Assembly (NCBI GenBank): GCA_936450465.1 | Contig: OW388300.1 | Coordinates: forward strand, 53,273,535-53,337,534 | Source of the DNA: Gibbula magus | Lineage: Eukaryota; Mollusca; Gastropoda; Trochida; Trochidae | Reading direction: 5' to 3' | Length of the DNA stretch: 64,000 nt | In this document: one piece after another, positions 10,633-22,775 of the stretch | Layout of the letters: the number at the start of each line of letters is the position of its first letter | How positions within the stretch are numbered: the stretch's first letter is position 1 | Translations under genes and position numbers: made by a program | Notes under the pieces: generated by a model | What the model was told of the DNA's origin: nothing | The model's input: the letters and a program-made list of their open reading frames with translations, nothing else | Database searches by the model: none

Positions 10633-12853
10633 AATTTGTAAAATCCATGTGAAGCAAATGTTTCCAAGCTGTCTGATACCCACTGTCTAATCTTTAACAT
10701 GTCTAAAATATTCAGTGGTTCCTTCAGGGAGGTGAACTGTTCATGAAATTTGTCTGGATCGCTTGCAAACACGTCTCCTTCTAGGTGAAATTGCATTGCC
10801 AGTCGAACGATGTCCTGAGTTACATCCATGGTGGTATGTTTTCCACTGCAGTGGTTTGAGCGCTTCTACTGACTCGCAGAATTGTTCTTTCAGAATACTT
10901 CCCCCTGTAGGTATGGACCTCATCTTTGAAAACTCGATTACAATGTTCTAAATCCAAGTCATTTGGGTGGTTACTTTTCTGTTTTCCGAGGTGGTTCACA
11001 GTTCTGTTCCACTTCAGTCTCTCGGACTGTATCTCTGTTAAAAACACATTCAAAGGCATATTTGGGACAGTTACATGCTTTGTAGTACAGCATAAACATC
11101 TTGCATAACCGAGCTATCCTTTCACCATCACCCATCTGAATGGCATCATTGTGGTTGAGTCTGAGAAGACCAAGGGTCACACATTGTCTTGTATAGTCAT
11201 ACACAGATGACTTTGAGCTTTCTGAAGGTGAATCAATGGGAGTTTCAGGGTTGAACATAGGATCAGGGTGACCATGTTTTGATGATTCATGCTTACGAAG
11301 TGCTCTTGGTCGCTGGTACTCTTTATTGCAGTATCTGCACTTCAGCTCTCTTGAGGATGAACCATAGGCTGGGAAGCTTGGTATAGTAGGAAAGGAATGC
11401 TTCTTCACAAATGCAGTAGCATGATCCATGATGAAGATCTTCATTTCCTTTGCATCACCAATTGGGCCATCATAAGGAGGTGTTGAAATGATGAAGACAG
11501 CCAGCTATCACATATGCAGATGTCACCTTGTCCATGAATCCTGCACATGCATAGTAGTCATCATGAGGATTGGATTTCACATTTCTTGCATTTATTGAAT
11601 TTCTTGCTGCATGTAGTGTTCCTACAGAATAGGCTGACGTTGTTGTGTCGTACAGTTGACTCCATATAACCTTCAGTAGCTCTGCCTGATTATGAAATTC
11701 CTCTATCTTGGGTATGAGGCCTTCAAGCCTCATGGAGGGTGATGTACCGTTCTGTACACCATCTTGAGCAGTTTTGTGACGTTCAAATGTGAGGTAGTCA
11801 CCTCCACTCATTACCTTTGCAGGTTTTCTCTCAGATGTTTTACTTTTGTCATGGCCTGGTACAAATCCGTGCAGAAACTTGCAAATGTCAGTCATTTTCA
11901 TTGATGATCTGTTCCTGTTCAACTTCACTGGGTAGAAAGATATCAAATGGAACATTTTCGGGATCAGCCTGAGGGCGAGAATCGTCTAGATGATTTCCAC
12001 TCACCCTGTTTTTGTACGCACACATCTGGAACATGTGTTGACTTTTATTTTGGTTTGAGATGGGCATGTGTCTAACCTTTGGGAAGAAGTCAACATTGTC
12101 ACCTACAAAGTAGTAGCCGGGATGCATCTCCGACTGATGGTCAGCCAATGTTTCCCTCTCTTGTTCCAATAAAAGCACAAGGTCTGGAGAAGATCCATAG
12201 TCTGATATTCTTTCCTCCACAGCTTTTACATTTTCCAGAAAAACACCTTCTCTTTTCAAGTCTGCTTCACAGCTATTTTTCCATTTTTGATGAATAAGTC
12301 CCCATTCTTTTGCAAAACTGTCCACTATGTTAACAGTTTGCTTATAACTTATGCAGTCACTTGTAACTTGAAACCTATTGAATAGGGACTGTTTGGCTCC
12401 ACCTTTCAAAAGGACAACACTATTCAAATGTTGTACAGCATTCAACTCTCGATTATAGAGAGACAACAGTTTCGATGCAGCTGGTAACAGTGAACTCTCA
12501 TTCTTCAGTTTGTTTCTGCTTAGGGCAGGATTTGAAAAGAAAACACTCAGGAACCTCCAAAATGTTGGAGTTTTCGATTTCCACTCCTCTGATATTCCAT
12601 TCCAAGAAATATTCAACAGACTGTTGATATTCCTACTTCTTAAAACAGATGGGTTTGACTTTAAGCAAATACTTGTTATTTCATCTTGAAGTTGGGTGAA
12701 TATATCATTGATGATGAGTGGTTTGAGGTTTTCTGTTCCCAAGAATACTGATGAGATATTCCTCAAGTTTGGTGATGTTAAGTGAGAAGCGAGAGGAGAG
12801 AGTGCTTTGGTTACAGTTGTTACCTCTTCTCCTTTCTTGTTTTTGATAGTTAC
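10629..12853 (-). pseudogene. DUF6589-like protein, main exon, several frameshifts
   Basis: Read right to left. The exon starts at 12853 after a strong acceptor (TCTGTTTATTTTCAG on the minus strand) and opens in phase 0 with VTIKNKKGEEVTTV. Recognisable blocks, in order, are YFVGDNVDFFPKVRHMP and SQHMFQMCAYKNRVSGNH (to 11888), SGGDYLTFERHKTAQDG and MRLEGLIPKIEEFHNQAE (to ~11490), a C2H2-like finger CRYCNKEYQRPRALRKHESSKH (two over 20 residues; Cys pair and His pair near 11318-11340 and 11270-11290), IQMGDGERIARLCKMFM, then KWNRTVNHLG and DLDLEHCNRVFKDE. The frame changes near 11895, 11490, 11045 and 10850. This block order is what I know as the DUF6589 family, abundant in mollusc and cnidarian genomes; its biochemical role is not established. 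The stop is at 10631-10629. Confidence 0.7.
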
Positions 12854-13440
12854 CTGAAAATAAACAGATATTCAAATTTCTGTTTTGAGCAGTGATCAAT
12901 TCAGTTTTGTCATGAAGCAAATTGAAACTATGGAAAAATTAGGTTTTCTAATTATGCAAATGACTATAGTTTCTTCCTTGAATATTGAGAAGCTACAGTT
13001 GTGAAAACAATATTTCTGCTTATCAATATAGATATGGTTTATTTTGAGAGCACTATATACTGACTGATTCATTTGTTATTTTCTTTCACCTCATTTACCT
13101 TACTAAGAAACTGTAAATGTAAGTAGTGTGGCAATTAATTGGTTCAGGTGAATAATTGAGCTTTTCATATTTAACAAAAATATATTCGAGATATGCAAAA
13201 AAGAGAGAATGTTATTTAAACAATTAATCCTTGTTTGTTGCATGTTATTCTACTTTTAGTACCAGTGATATTTGACGGGAGGGATGTTTTCATAGTTATA
13301 AATGCAACGTTAAGCTGGACATTTCAAAATCTGTTTGGAACAATTGCTTATTGACTTAAAATGATTGCTCAGAACAATTCAGCAATACATTCACCTAGAA
13401 CAATGATCACCAAGACTGGTACAACATATAGTTTTCCTCC

Positions 13441-13690
13441 TTAAAGGTGCTGTAGCAAATTTTTTTTATCGAAATTAAGTGCTCTCACAAAAATATAAAT
13501 AAGTGTTACCAATGGCTAAATAGTACCTCTTAATGAATAAAAAGTGTTTTAAAACAAATGTACATGGTTAGATTAAGCCATGAGAGTTTATTTTCCATCA
13601 AGCGGCCAGTTTAATGTGTTCACATTAAAATGGTCGTTCGAAGGTAAGACGCCAGTACATTTATTCATGGTGTATTTCACGGCTTTGCGA
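13441..13690. mobile_element. Fragment of a TTAA-type MITE related to the one at 7837-8191
   Basis: Begins TTAAAGGTGCTGTAGCAAA and later carries AAGCCATGAG and GTGTTCACATTAAAATGG, echoing the interior of 7837-8191. I found no matching right-hand inverted repeat, so the right boundary is approximate. Confidence 0.45.
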
Positions 13691-13943
13691 GATGTTAAGT
13701 AATTAGCATAATCTGGACATACGTATTCGTATACGTAAGGGTGTCCTTATTGCATTATGATAATTCATTGCAATACATTATTAATTCCTCTGTTCTATAT
13801 TTTTCTGCAATTTTTAAGTTTATAAATACATAGAAATGTAAGTTAATAAACTTAATTACAAATGGTATTTACTTTTACCTTTTTGTCTGAAACATTATTT
13901 GGCTACATTAATACTTGTTATTTTTTAATTATCAGCTAAATAC

Positions 13944-13950
<7 letters not shown>

Positions 13951-13972
<22 letters not shown>
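13951..13972. repeat. (TA)n microsatellite
   Basis: Uninterrupted TA run within the intron of the DUF6589-like gene. A 29-bp tandem duplication (AATAAAGTTCTAAACTGGC...) follows at about 14344-14400. Confidence 0.85.
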
Positions 13973-13978
<6 letters not shown>

Positions 13979-14515
13979 TTGTGTCGGAAGATTATCATAT
14001 TAAACTAAATCCCTTAAAACACATAATTTTCTTTTCTTAGTGTTTAAATTTGATTTGAAAGGTTTCCAATATTAGTATTTGTTATTATATTTATTAGTAG
14101 ATATTTTTCGCTCATGCAGTGCATAAGCCAATAAATAATCAATCCGATATTCGCATAAATGCTTTATGCAATTAGTTATCAAGTATCTTAACTGTTAATA
14201 TTAACTGAAGGTGACATTAACATAATGGTATCGACTATATTGACTATTATCTTTTCAATTTATACACAATTAGTACACAATGCATTAATGGTTTAAACTC
14301 AAATTATTGTTTTCTTTGTGTGACTGATAAGATGGCTTTCATGAATAAAGTTCTAAACTGGCAATTAAAAAATAAAGTTCTAAACTGGCAATTAAAAATA
14401 AATATGTTCCCCTTAGTTAATTTATAAGCAAACTGTTTTACTATCATTAAACATAGATTAAATGTTCCCTAGTCATTGCTTACTGTCACTTTCCAAGAAA
14501 AACTCATTTACTCAC

Positions 14516-15008
14516 CAGAATATCTTCAGAGCGGAGTCCAGATGACGTACTTTGGGTTGATGTCGTACTTGGGTTTGATATCGGGGTAGTTGCATCAGGA
14601 AACAAAGCCTTCCTTCGTAAATCTCGAGTGGAAGTTGGGGAAGATCACACGTTGACCTGAGTCTCTTATACACTGTAGTTCCAGGGGAAGTGTACAAAGT
14701 ATTAATTGTTTTCTCATATGACGTCTTCAAATGATTCACCTTCTCCTGTACTCTAGACACAATACCAGTACAAGTTTTACACACGATATCAGTAGAACAT
14801 CCTTGTCTTATTGAAATATTTAAAACATCTTCAAGAAGTAGACACGCACAGGTTTTGTCCTAACCTTTGAAAAAACTTTCCTTCGATAAATTTTCTTTAT
14901 GACGTTTTCTCCGCATATGACACAAATAGATTCACTAGAAGATGGAGATAAATTCAAGTTCTTCGATGATTTTGTTGGGGTCTCAGATGAATTCTTGGAG
15001 TAAACCAT
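14516..15008 (-). pseudogene. DUF6589-like protein, first exon with zinc-ligand pairs
   Basis: Starts with ATG at 15008 (an in-frame TGA lies just upstream) and reads SESICVICGENVIKKIYRRK, then after a one-base shift near 14865 CACLLLEDVLNIS and STDIVCKTCTGIVSR: two CxxC pairs, as in the N-terminal zinc modules of this protein type. A second shift near 14650 brings in a Ser/Thr-rich stretch (SNPSTTSTQSTSSGLRSEDI). The exon closes at CTG|GTGAGTAAAT, phase 0, matching the phase of the exon at 12853; the intron would be 12854-14515. Coding signs are good, but the two shifts make this a decayed copy unless they are assembly errors. Confidence 0.55.
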
Positions 15009-15819
15009 TCACTTCAGAAAACAATGGTCATCTGAGAAGTTTTGGATCACTAAGTCTTGTAAAACTGCCAAACACTAGGGGAAATATAGACTTGCTGTAA
15101 TCGGCCATCTGGTAGTATTTATTCTGCTGTGGTAAAGGGATGATATATTGAAAAAGAGACCATGCCAAGGCTAACCTGTTCCTATAGGAGTCTTGTTGAC
15201 AGAGGCACTTGAACTCTCCCTCCATCCAAGAGGTCAGAATTTAACAACGGGGCCAATACATTTGACTGTCAGTCATGGGGCTTATCTGATGCCTCCTTGT
15301 TAATGTGATGTTCTAACTAATTGATGGTGAATAGCACCAACTCCAGATATCATAAGACTATGAAAATACCATTTCTTACAGTCTCCTTTTCAATACTTAA
15401 TAAAATGGTGATATTTTCAGAATAAATACTTTTTTCATAGTCTGAGTGTAAGACTAACCTATGTCTCGTACAAGCAATTACATATTTATCACTTTGTGTT
15501 GACCTAATTAGAGATTAGGTCGGGATAACATTGGTGTTTTAACACAGCTTAGCAAATGTAATGTTAGCTGTGAGGATCGATGTGATTTGTGTTACATTTT
15601 AAGTATTTCATCGAAAGTAATCTAAAGGCAAAATGTGTAGCATCCAAGTTTGACCTTGCATGTGAGTGTTGTATCATAGTAATCGTTTAATGGTTACTAC
15701 CTTGGCCTTGCAAGGACCACAAAAATAACAGCCGTCACGTTGCATTCACGTTTTACTAAAATGGAAACTTTTGAAATAACACATGATTGTCAGATCGTAC
15801 ACGTGGTTCTCTTAAAGAT
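15009..15819. other. Spacer between the DUF6589-like and integrase-like genes
   Basis: Contains only ORFs without recognisable motifs. The two flanking genes share the minus strand. Confidence 0.35.
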
Positions 15820-16048
15820 TCAGGAAAGAACATAAAAAAGCCAGCAAAACAGGTCCAGTGCTTCCTGTGCTGTGGTCGGTTTCTCTTTTCCAACATTGTG
15901 AAGGAGTTCCAAACATATCCTTTCAAATTGCTCCTCGCATCCAGATGGCCTAAGTTGTGTACATATATGTTTAATTGTCTGGATGTCCTGTTCCTCAACC
16001 TCAATCTTGTAGTCGACTGTTTCTGCGTTTCCGATGAAACAGTAACAC
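15820..16048 (-). pseudogene. Integrase-like gene, probable last exon
   Basis: Frame CYCFIGNAETVDYKIEVEEQ ... ERICLELLHNVGK ... TTAQEALDLFCWLFYVLS, stop at 15822-15820. The acceptor (ATGATCAAG) has a poor pyrimidine tract. The phase fits a donor at AA|GTACAC, 16317. Confidence 0.45.
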
Positions 16049-16316
16049 CTTGATCATATTATTGGCATTCTTATTGAATATATGTCCAATATTATTTTAT
16101 AATGATACTAAGCTGTATGATTCGAAGAACATATTTATGATTATAAAGGAAAATAAGAAGGAAATCTTTGTTTAGTGCAAGCATGGCATGAATGCAAGTC
16201 ATATTTACTTTATGAATCTTAACACAATTGTTATAATTAATAATTTATTTCACTAAATTTGAATTGAATGAATGTTGTAGTCATGGTTGTTTATACAGTA
16301 GCAGATCGATGTGTAC

Positions 16317-16475
16317 TTAATGTTTACAGCGGGAAGCCAATACAGCACGTTAGGCCTGCCTCTCACATGATCCTCACTTGACCTCCTAATTGACAAATTG
16401 TGTTTGTTCCAACCTCTTCTTATCTTATCCAGCTCTGATTGAATCAACTCAGTAAAGACAATTCTCATACATTCA
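16317..16475 (-). pseudogene. Integrase-like gene exon: C-terminal core with WNxH and GRPNVLY
   Basis: Acceptor TTTTCTTTTTCAG, first codon completed from the preceding exon (AT|T). Encodes ECMRIVFTELIQSELDK and GWNKHNLSIRR, GRPNVLYWLP. The donor is either GCT|GTAAAC (16328, phase 0) or AA|GTACAC (16317, phase 2). Confidence 0.65.
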
Positions 16476-16509
16476 CTGAAAAAGAAAACATGATATTGAT
16501 TATTTTACA

Positions 16510-16800
16510 TATTTATTTTAACTTATCAGGCCATATGGGCTTATGGCATAGGACGTTGTCCGGCGTCCGTCCGTCGCCCGTCGTCCGTTGTCCATCGTCT
16601 TTTCACATGTTCGACTTCTCCTCCAGAACTCCTACAACCCAACACTTTTTGGGGAAGTAACTTGCAACCAAAGGATCAAAGTTTGTAATTTTGTCCCGAC
16701 TCCTTAATATTATATTCTCAGTACCTCATTTGGAACAGCCAATGCTTATAACTATGTACAGTGCTAACAAGTTCTAAAGATATAAAACATGTAACTCTTC
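16510..16800. repeat. Dispersed repeat with GTCCGTCCGTC-rich block
   Basis: About 16555-16600 is a run of GTCCGTCC/GTCGTCCGT words followed by CTCCTCCAGAACTCCTACAA and CCAACACTTTTTGG, a composition I associate with common dispersed repeats of marine molluscs. Boundaries are unclear. Confidence 0.5.
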
Positions 16801-16984
16801 TCATAATGTTAAATCACCTATTATTTTCCAGATGGTAAGTATTTTGAGCATGTCTTCATTTATAATTTATAATAAGGTAATACCTGATGTATACCACAGA
16901 GTCACAAACAAAGATTATCTTGTAACTACCCTGCTGAACTAAATTGAGGAAAACACAATAAAACGTCTTCTTAGAAGTGCTTAC

Positions 16985-17095
16985 ATTGCAAGTTTGTTGT
17001 CGGTCTGAAGAATGCCTTGAGCTTCCACATCTTTCATGAAATTGATCCAGAAATCTCCACCACTTTGTCTGAGAGTCAGCCACCATCGCTCTATT
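16985..17095 (-). pseudogene. Integrase-like gene exon: catalytic-Glu (RIE) exon
   Basis: Encodes (R)IERWWLTLRQSGGDFWINF then MKDVEAQGILQTDN; bounded by an AG at 17097-17096 and the donor AT|GTAAGC. The phase-2 join with 19230 gives PIETRIERWW. Confidence 0.65.
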
Positions 17096-17899
17096 CTCTA
17101 GTATAAAACCAATCTCGTAAAGTATATCGTAACTTATTAGGATGTCGTATATATCAGAAAGTAACGTGTGTCGATAGTCTGCGAAGGTATTATGGTTATA
17201 AATAACTTATCATTTAACGTTAAACTTTGTATCTCATCACTTCAAAATACGTTTATCTAATGTCATTAAGAACTATTGGTTTATTGATCATCACTTAAAA
17301 AACCAAGAATTTATAGAGATTTTGAACTATATATAGAACTGTTTCGTTTTCATCTTCATATTATAAAGTAAACGCAATCAAAATCTTTGTCTTTTTGCAA
17401 TTCTAAAGAAAATAGCTCACGCATAATTGACATGTCGGATTACATATCATTTTAAAATTATGTTGCTATATGGTTAACAAATATCATGGAATTCTGTAGC
17501 GAGATTGAGAACATAAACATAATGGAATACCAAAACTAATCTGCAATAAAAACAACTAAAACTAGGACTGCCGTGGCAGTACTTAGGTCTGCAAGACGTC
17601 TGCTTGACCTTGAACTCAATGTTTAACTCTATGTTATTCATCAATTTCTCTTCTTTAAAATGAGCTATCAAACATGTCTCTGTCTTCAGTAGTTATTTTA
17701 CAAAAAATATCCATAGAAAACACCCCTCTGAAAATGGAAAAAATCACATAAAAATGGACCCTTACATTATATTTATCATGATTAAGACAAAACGGTTAAT
17801 ATTTTCAAACTAAAGTGCAGCAAATGAAATGTTGTGCTTTAATTTCCAATTAAGTACATGTAATCATCATTTAGATTGCATACATAATTAATGAATATT

Positions 17900-19050
17900 C
17901 AGGAAAATAGTTTTAAAAATGCTCATTTTCGGACCCCTAGACAACTTTTCGAAGCTGAACTACCAACTTTTTGATGAAAGCGGACAACAGAAAAGTTGCT
18001 GTTCTTGAAATTGCACATACGTAGGTATTAGAAAAATTTCAATAGCATAATAAAGTTAAGCAGTTATGAAGATGGCGAAAATGTCGATTTTTGAAAACAT
18101 AAACTGTGACAGATACGTGCTTGAAAATTATTGTTCTTAATAAACGACGTTTACTACTACACAATGACTCTACAGTGGTTTGCGATCAATAATTCTCCAA
18201 AAATATACCCCTCGAAAAGTCTCAAAATTACAGTTTTCTGTGGTTTCGATGAGAGAAATGCAATAAACTATGAAAAATACTTGATGTCCCTTATGGGCCA
18301 CCGTACATATTGTATATGATAATGATATGTTGTGGAATTGTTAAACTATTAATTAGAAAGGGATTGCAATAAGTAACAGTGACATAAGTTTATTCCTTAC
18401 AGAGTTAAGTCCCTTTGAATGCGAGCCCTAAAAATAATTTTTTCAACAAGTTCATTTTTTAAATGGCTGTAGTTTGTTAACCGCTGAAAATAGACCAATG
18501 GTTTGGTGGGTTGCTTTAAACTACATTAATGCAGCTTTCAAATGCGCTATAGCATGATGTATTGCCGCTATTTAGGAGAAGATTTTTGAAGACGCGTACG
18601 CTCTAAATCGCGAAAGTGCACCGAATTTTCAGGGTTTTTTTCGAAATAGCAAAATATCTGTAATTGCGGCCGAAAATCGCTATGTGCCTAATCGATGGGG
18701 AATGTTGTTGTCCATATTTAGGTGAAAGTTTTATGAAAATATCTCGATAAGTTTTTGAACTATTGAGGTTTGAAGTGTCAAATTCAAGGGCAGGTAACTC
18801 ACGAAAGAAGTGGAAAATCCAAAAATGAAAAAAACATCTCTAAGTTTGGGCACAGGCTACAACCTCCAAAATTTCATCTAAATCGGCCCCCAGCCGTTAC
18901 TGAGAAATCTGCTGCACAAAATTCGGTACAAAGAATAATAATGAAAAAGAATCAGGATAATAATAATACGTCTTCGAGATATACGTCTTGAAGACCTAAT
19001 AACAAGAATCAGGATAATAACAATACGTCTTCGAGACCTAATTAAGAACG
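17900..19050. repeat. Dispersed repeat sequence with a short tandem near its end
   Basis: No coding. The stretch CAAATTTCATCTAAATCGG-like to GAATAATAATG resembles dispersed repeats with an ATT-rich tail. Near 18950-19040 a ~55-bp unit (AGAATCAGGATAATAA ... CGTCTTCGAGA) occurs twice. Family not identified. Confidence 0.4.
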
Positions 19051-19229
19051 ACAATAATGTAAACAATATTAATTATATATTAATGAATAAAATGTCATCG
19101 ACAAGGAAATAAGCATATATAGCAGAGGCATGAATTGATTCGTTATTAAATGCAATGACTCATTGCAGAACACTGACAAAACTATGATAATATACATTGA
19201 TGTTCGATTGATGCAATATGTACATGTAC

Positions 19230-19365
19230 CTGGTTTCTATGGGAACTCCCATATAAAACTTTTCCCCTGCCATATCATCCACGTCCTCCCATCTGAAAGC
19301 CATCTGAATATCCTCAATAAAGATGTTCTCGGTCCCTCTATCCATCCGGATGCATCATGGAACTC
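19230..19365 (-). pseudogene. Integrase-like gene exon: DxGTEN exon with premature TGA
   Basis: Acceptor CCCCTAAG, donor CCAG|GTACAT. Encodes GVP-stop-CIRMDRGTENIFIED and MAFRWEDVDDMAGEKF. The TGA (19357-19355) is one transition from CGA (Arg), the residue expected here. Confidence 0.7.
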
Positions 19366-19730
19366 CTTAGGGGGGAAGATTCGTGGTTTATTTACTGTAC
19401 ATGTTTGGGAATTGATAATACAATTCTAGTTGAGCAGCATACCATAACAATAGAGTCCATATATGTAACCACGTTATCGTTAGAAGGAAAATGTGTCTCA
19501 GGTTCATACCGCGGATGAGTGAGATTAAAACATAAAATCAATATGTTTTAGCTTTTACAATAAGTTGAACGCTTGAATGACAATAGTGTTAATAATATCA
19601 TGTTAAAATATTTAACAATATATTTACTTAGCATTAATAAATGACGTTTTGCAAAACTGAACACGTGAAAAGTTCAATAAATCGCAGAGCATGGTTTGTA
19701 AAGTTACGCACTAATGTATTGATAACATAC

Positions 19731-19828
19731 CTTTGATTGATTCTACAAAATCCATGAAATACCCAGCAACCACTGAAGGATCATTGTTTGTTCTACCCAC
19801 CTTCAGCCAAAGAATTCGTCTGGAATAT
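19731..19828 (-). pseudogene. Integrase-like gene exon: DGxSRR-WL region
   Basis: Acceptor AATGTACAG, donor AAAG|GTATGT (strong). Encodes YSRRILWLKVGRTNNDPSVV then AGYFMDFVESIK. The first catalytic Asp would be in the preceding, missing exon. Confidence 0.68.
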
Positions 19829-20043
19829 CTGTACATTAACAATGTTATTAGAGCTTTCAAACGCAGGAACGTAAAACATGTGTTGGTAAACAATCTCTGG
19901 TCATGAAGACGCACTGTTAAAATCAGAATTACAACCATTACCTAACTCCGTTTATAGAGTATTCTGTGGAAGTGATATTTAGTTCAATTTCGGCCCACGT
20001 ACAAAAACACATTATATAAAAAAAAAAACAGAGAAAAAAAACA

Positions 20044-22150
20044 TCAGAGAGAAGAATAAATAAAGTTTACATTGAGAGTTAAATTGATAATAAAACCTTC
20101 GAGCGTAGGGCAAGTGCATCTCTTATGAAATATGAATATGATAAAAATAATTTCTAAGTTTCGACGTTGTAAAATATTTTGCAGGTAATAAATATGAACA
20201 TGATATGGTAAATGTGCACCTATTCTGATCAAAGTTATTCTCCGTCGTGATTCTTTCGATTTAGCATGAAGTAGGTATGGTTCTATACAGAAAGTGTGTT
20301 TAATGTTAGAATATAAATATAAAGATGAACTGCCATTAATATATGCAAATATGCTTTGTATATAACAATCATTAATTCTTAAAACAAAACTATGTAGAAA
20401 ATTACTTTTGTTGCCGACACCCTGAGCTTCCCATACAAAACCAAATCCATACATGAACAATATCTTCTTTTTATTTTTATAACACTGTTTTGGATACCTC
20501 GTTTCTTGTGATTCTAACATTTTAAACCAAAATTTAATTACTCTTTGAAGGGTGTCAATATGTACATAGTTTCTTCCACATTCAGCAAGCACTGCAACAT
20601 TTGAACACTTATAACTCACACCAAGAACATATTTACAAAATTGAACATGAAATCTTTCAATAGCTTCCCATTTGTGAATTCCCTAAATTTCAGATCCATA
20701 CAATATGATAGGCTTCAGCTGTACATCGAACATCTTAAATAACACACATGGAAATATTTTTCAATTTTGAAGAAAATATTATGATTGATGTCATTGCTCT
20801 ATTTGCTTTCATAACTAAGTTTTGTACACATTTAGACCAAGATAATCTGTTTGAAAATGTTAAACCAAGATAATTGTAGTATGTTGATAGATTTAGTTTA
20901 ATACCGTCCATGTACCAATATTCGTAAGCTCTTAATTCCTCCGTTTCGAAAGACAAGAATTTCGGTCTTATCAAGATTAACCGTCAGACCCCATTTCTTG
21001 CAAAACTGCGAAAGTATATTAATTCTCTTTTGAAAACTTATAACAGAATCTGAAAACAAGCATAAATCATCGGCATATAACAACAGGGACAGTTCTACAA
21101 AATCAGAGTCAACAAAAATACCCCTATCACCACATTGCTCCATAACTGTATGTATTTGGTTAATAAACAGTGAAAGTAACAAAGGGCTTAAAATACAACC
21201 TTGTCCCACACCACTGAAACTGTCAAAATATTCTGAAATAGTGCTCTGTGACAACTTTACACAGACTTTTGTTTTAGAGTACATATCCATAATAATGTTC
21301 AACATATAACCATGGATACTATTTGATGCAATAACATGCCACAGTAGATCTCTGTTTATGGAATCAAACGCTTTTCTAATATCAACAAATAAACAATAAA
21401 AACGACCTTTGGATTTAGATAAATATTTCTGAATAAGACTTTGTAAGGTAAACATATTATCAACTGTTGAGTAACCCTTCCGGAAACCACACTGTGATTC
21501 TGGATACTTATCAAATTCATCAATAAAATGTTTTAAGCGACTATTGAGAAGACACGTAAAAACCTTTCCTAGTATATCTAAAAAGGGAAATACCTCTGTA
21601 GTTATTAACATCATTAATGTTACCTTTTTTGTGTAAGGGGAATATTATACTCTTCGACCACTGTTCAGGAAAATTGCCAGATTTAAAGATACAATTGAAT
21701 AATTTACAAAGGTAGGTGGTAAATATTTGAGAATTGTATCTGAGCATTTCCGGTACAATTCCATCTGGACCAGGAGATTTCTTTAACTTTAGGTTAAGAA
21801 GTGCTGTTTCAACTTCATTGGGGGTAATGTCGTGATTGAGATAGTGTTGTAATCATCATTAGTACAGTCATCACAAATAACGGAAGAGTCAGCATGAGAA
21901 ACCATACACTCCTTTGAGAATGTAATTAAATCATCATCTATAATATTGTCACTGATGTTCAGTACAGATCGAAAATAATCAATCCATTCGTCACTACCGA
22001 TGTTAGTAGATAACTGCATGGACCTTTTACTAAAATACTGGACATGTGACCAAAATGACTTTGCGTTTTTATTATTATAGCAATCTAAAATTTCCTCAGT
22101 AGAGTTCACTAGAAACTGTTCTTTAGTTAAAGAAAATAATGGAAATTATC
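20044..22150 (-). mobile_element. Non-LTR (LINE) retrotransposon fragment, CR1/Jockey-like
   Basis: Read right to left, several frames carry the usual RT order: FPEQWSKSIIFPLHKKG and NNYRGI (to 21625), then LGKVFTCLLNSRLKHFI, CGFRKGYSTVDNMF, the catalytic Asp in CLFVDIRKAFDSINR, SGVGQGCILSPLLLS, LLLYADDLCLFS, and GLTVNLDKTEILVF. The post-RT domain follows to about 20044 (NVAVLAECGRNYVHIDTLQR). The frame changes at least four times. The endonuclease is absent (5' truncated, abutting the MITE at 22151), and no tail is visible at the 3' side. It sits inside the intron region of the integrase-like gene. The clade is uncertain. Confidence 0.82.
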
Positions 22151-22500
22151 TGAGGTGAAGTACAATTTTAACATGGGAGTTCTAGTATTAAACTTTTTTT
22201 CCTTTTTTGATATGTTACAAAGTTCATGTTACTTAAGAACCTCTAAAAAGTGCTTAAACAGCATAAATGGCCTAAATTTGACTAAAAGGGGGGGTTTTCA
22301 AGTATATTTTGTGTCAAAGCTTAAAAAAACCCACACGACCATATATATTTTTTCATCGATTTCGGTAGAGTAACATGAATTTTGTAACATATCAAAAAAG
22401 GAAAAAAAGTTTAATACTGGAAATGTAGTATTTTAAAGTTTTTAGCAGTTTTTTTCTCATTTTCCAATAGACTCCCATGTTAAAATTGTACTTCACCTCA
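22151..22500. mobile_element. 350-bp MITE with perfect 30-bp terminal inverted repeats
   Basis: 22151-22180 is the exact reverse complement of 22471-22500 (outermost bases TGAGGTGAAGTACAATTTTA). A second inverted pair follows inside: about 50 bp at 22184-22233 and 22370-22419 with one mismatch, the right arm being set back by ~51 bp. There is no ORF, and I see no clear target duplication. Confidence 0.85.
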
Positions 22501-22599
22501 CTATCTTACAGGCGTCATATCTCGAAAAAAAACACACTACCCCCTATTTTTAATGCTGATTTTCCAATACTATACTTTAATCTTTTAAAAAATATAAGT

Positions 22600-22775
22600 T
22601 AGAAAAAAGGTTTAATACTATAAATTTGAGGAGCGAACAGCGAAAAATTTCTATGTTTAATAATCATGTATTATATAAATTTGGTATACATTTCATGTCA
22701 TGCTCTGTTGGATGTAAGAAGAATTCCCTTTTGGGTAATAAAATGTTATCTTATCTTATCTTATCTTATCTTATC
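22600..22775 (+). mobile_element. Probable LINE 3' tail ending in (TTATC)6
   Basis: AATAAAATG followed by six perfect TTATC units (22746-22775), the kind of short-motif tail that ends several LINE clades. The orientation is opposite to the LINE at 20044-22150. The upstream limit is a guess. Confidence 0.5.

Noticed and set aside
20735..22109. Treating the LINE fragments as separate genes
   Set aside because: Their RT motifs occur in the order of one protein across shifted frames, so they are one decayed element.
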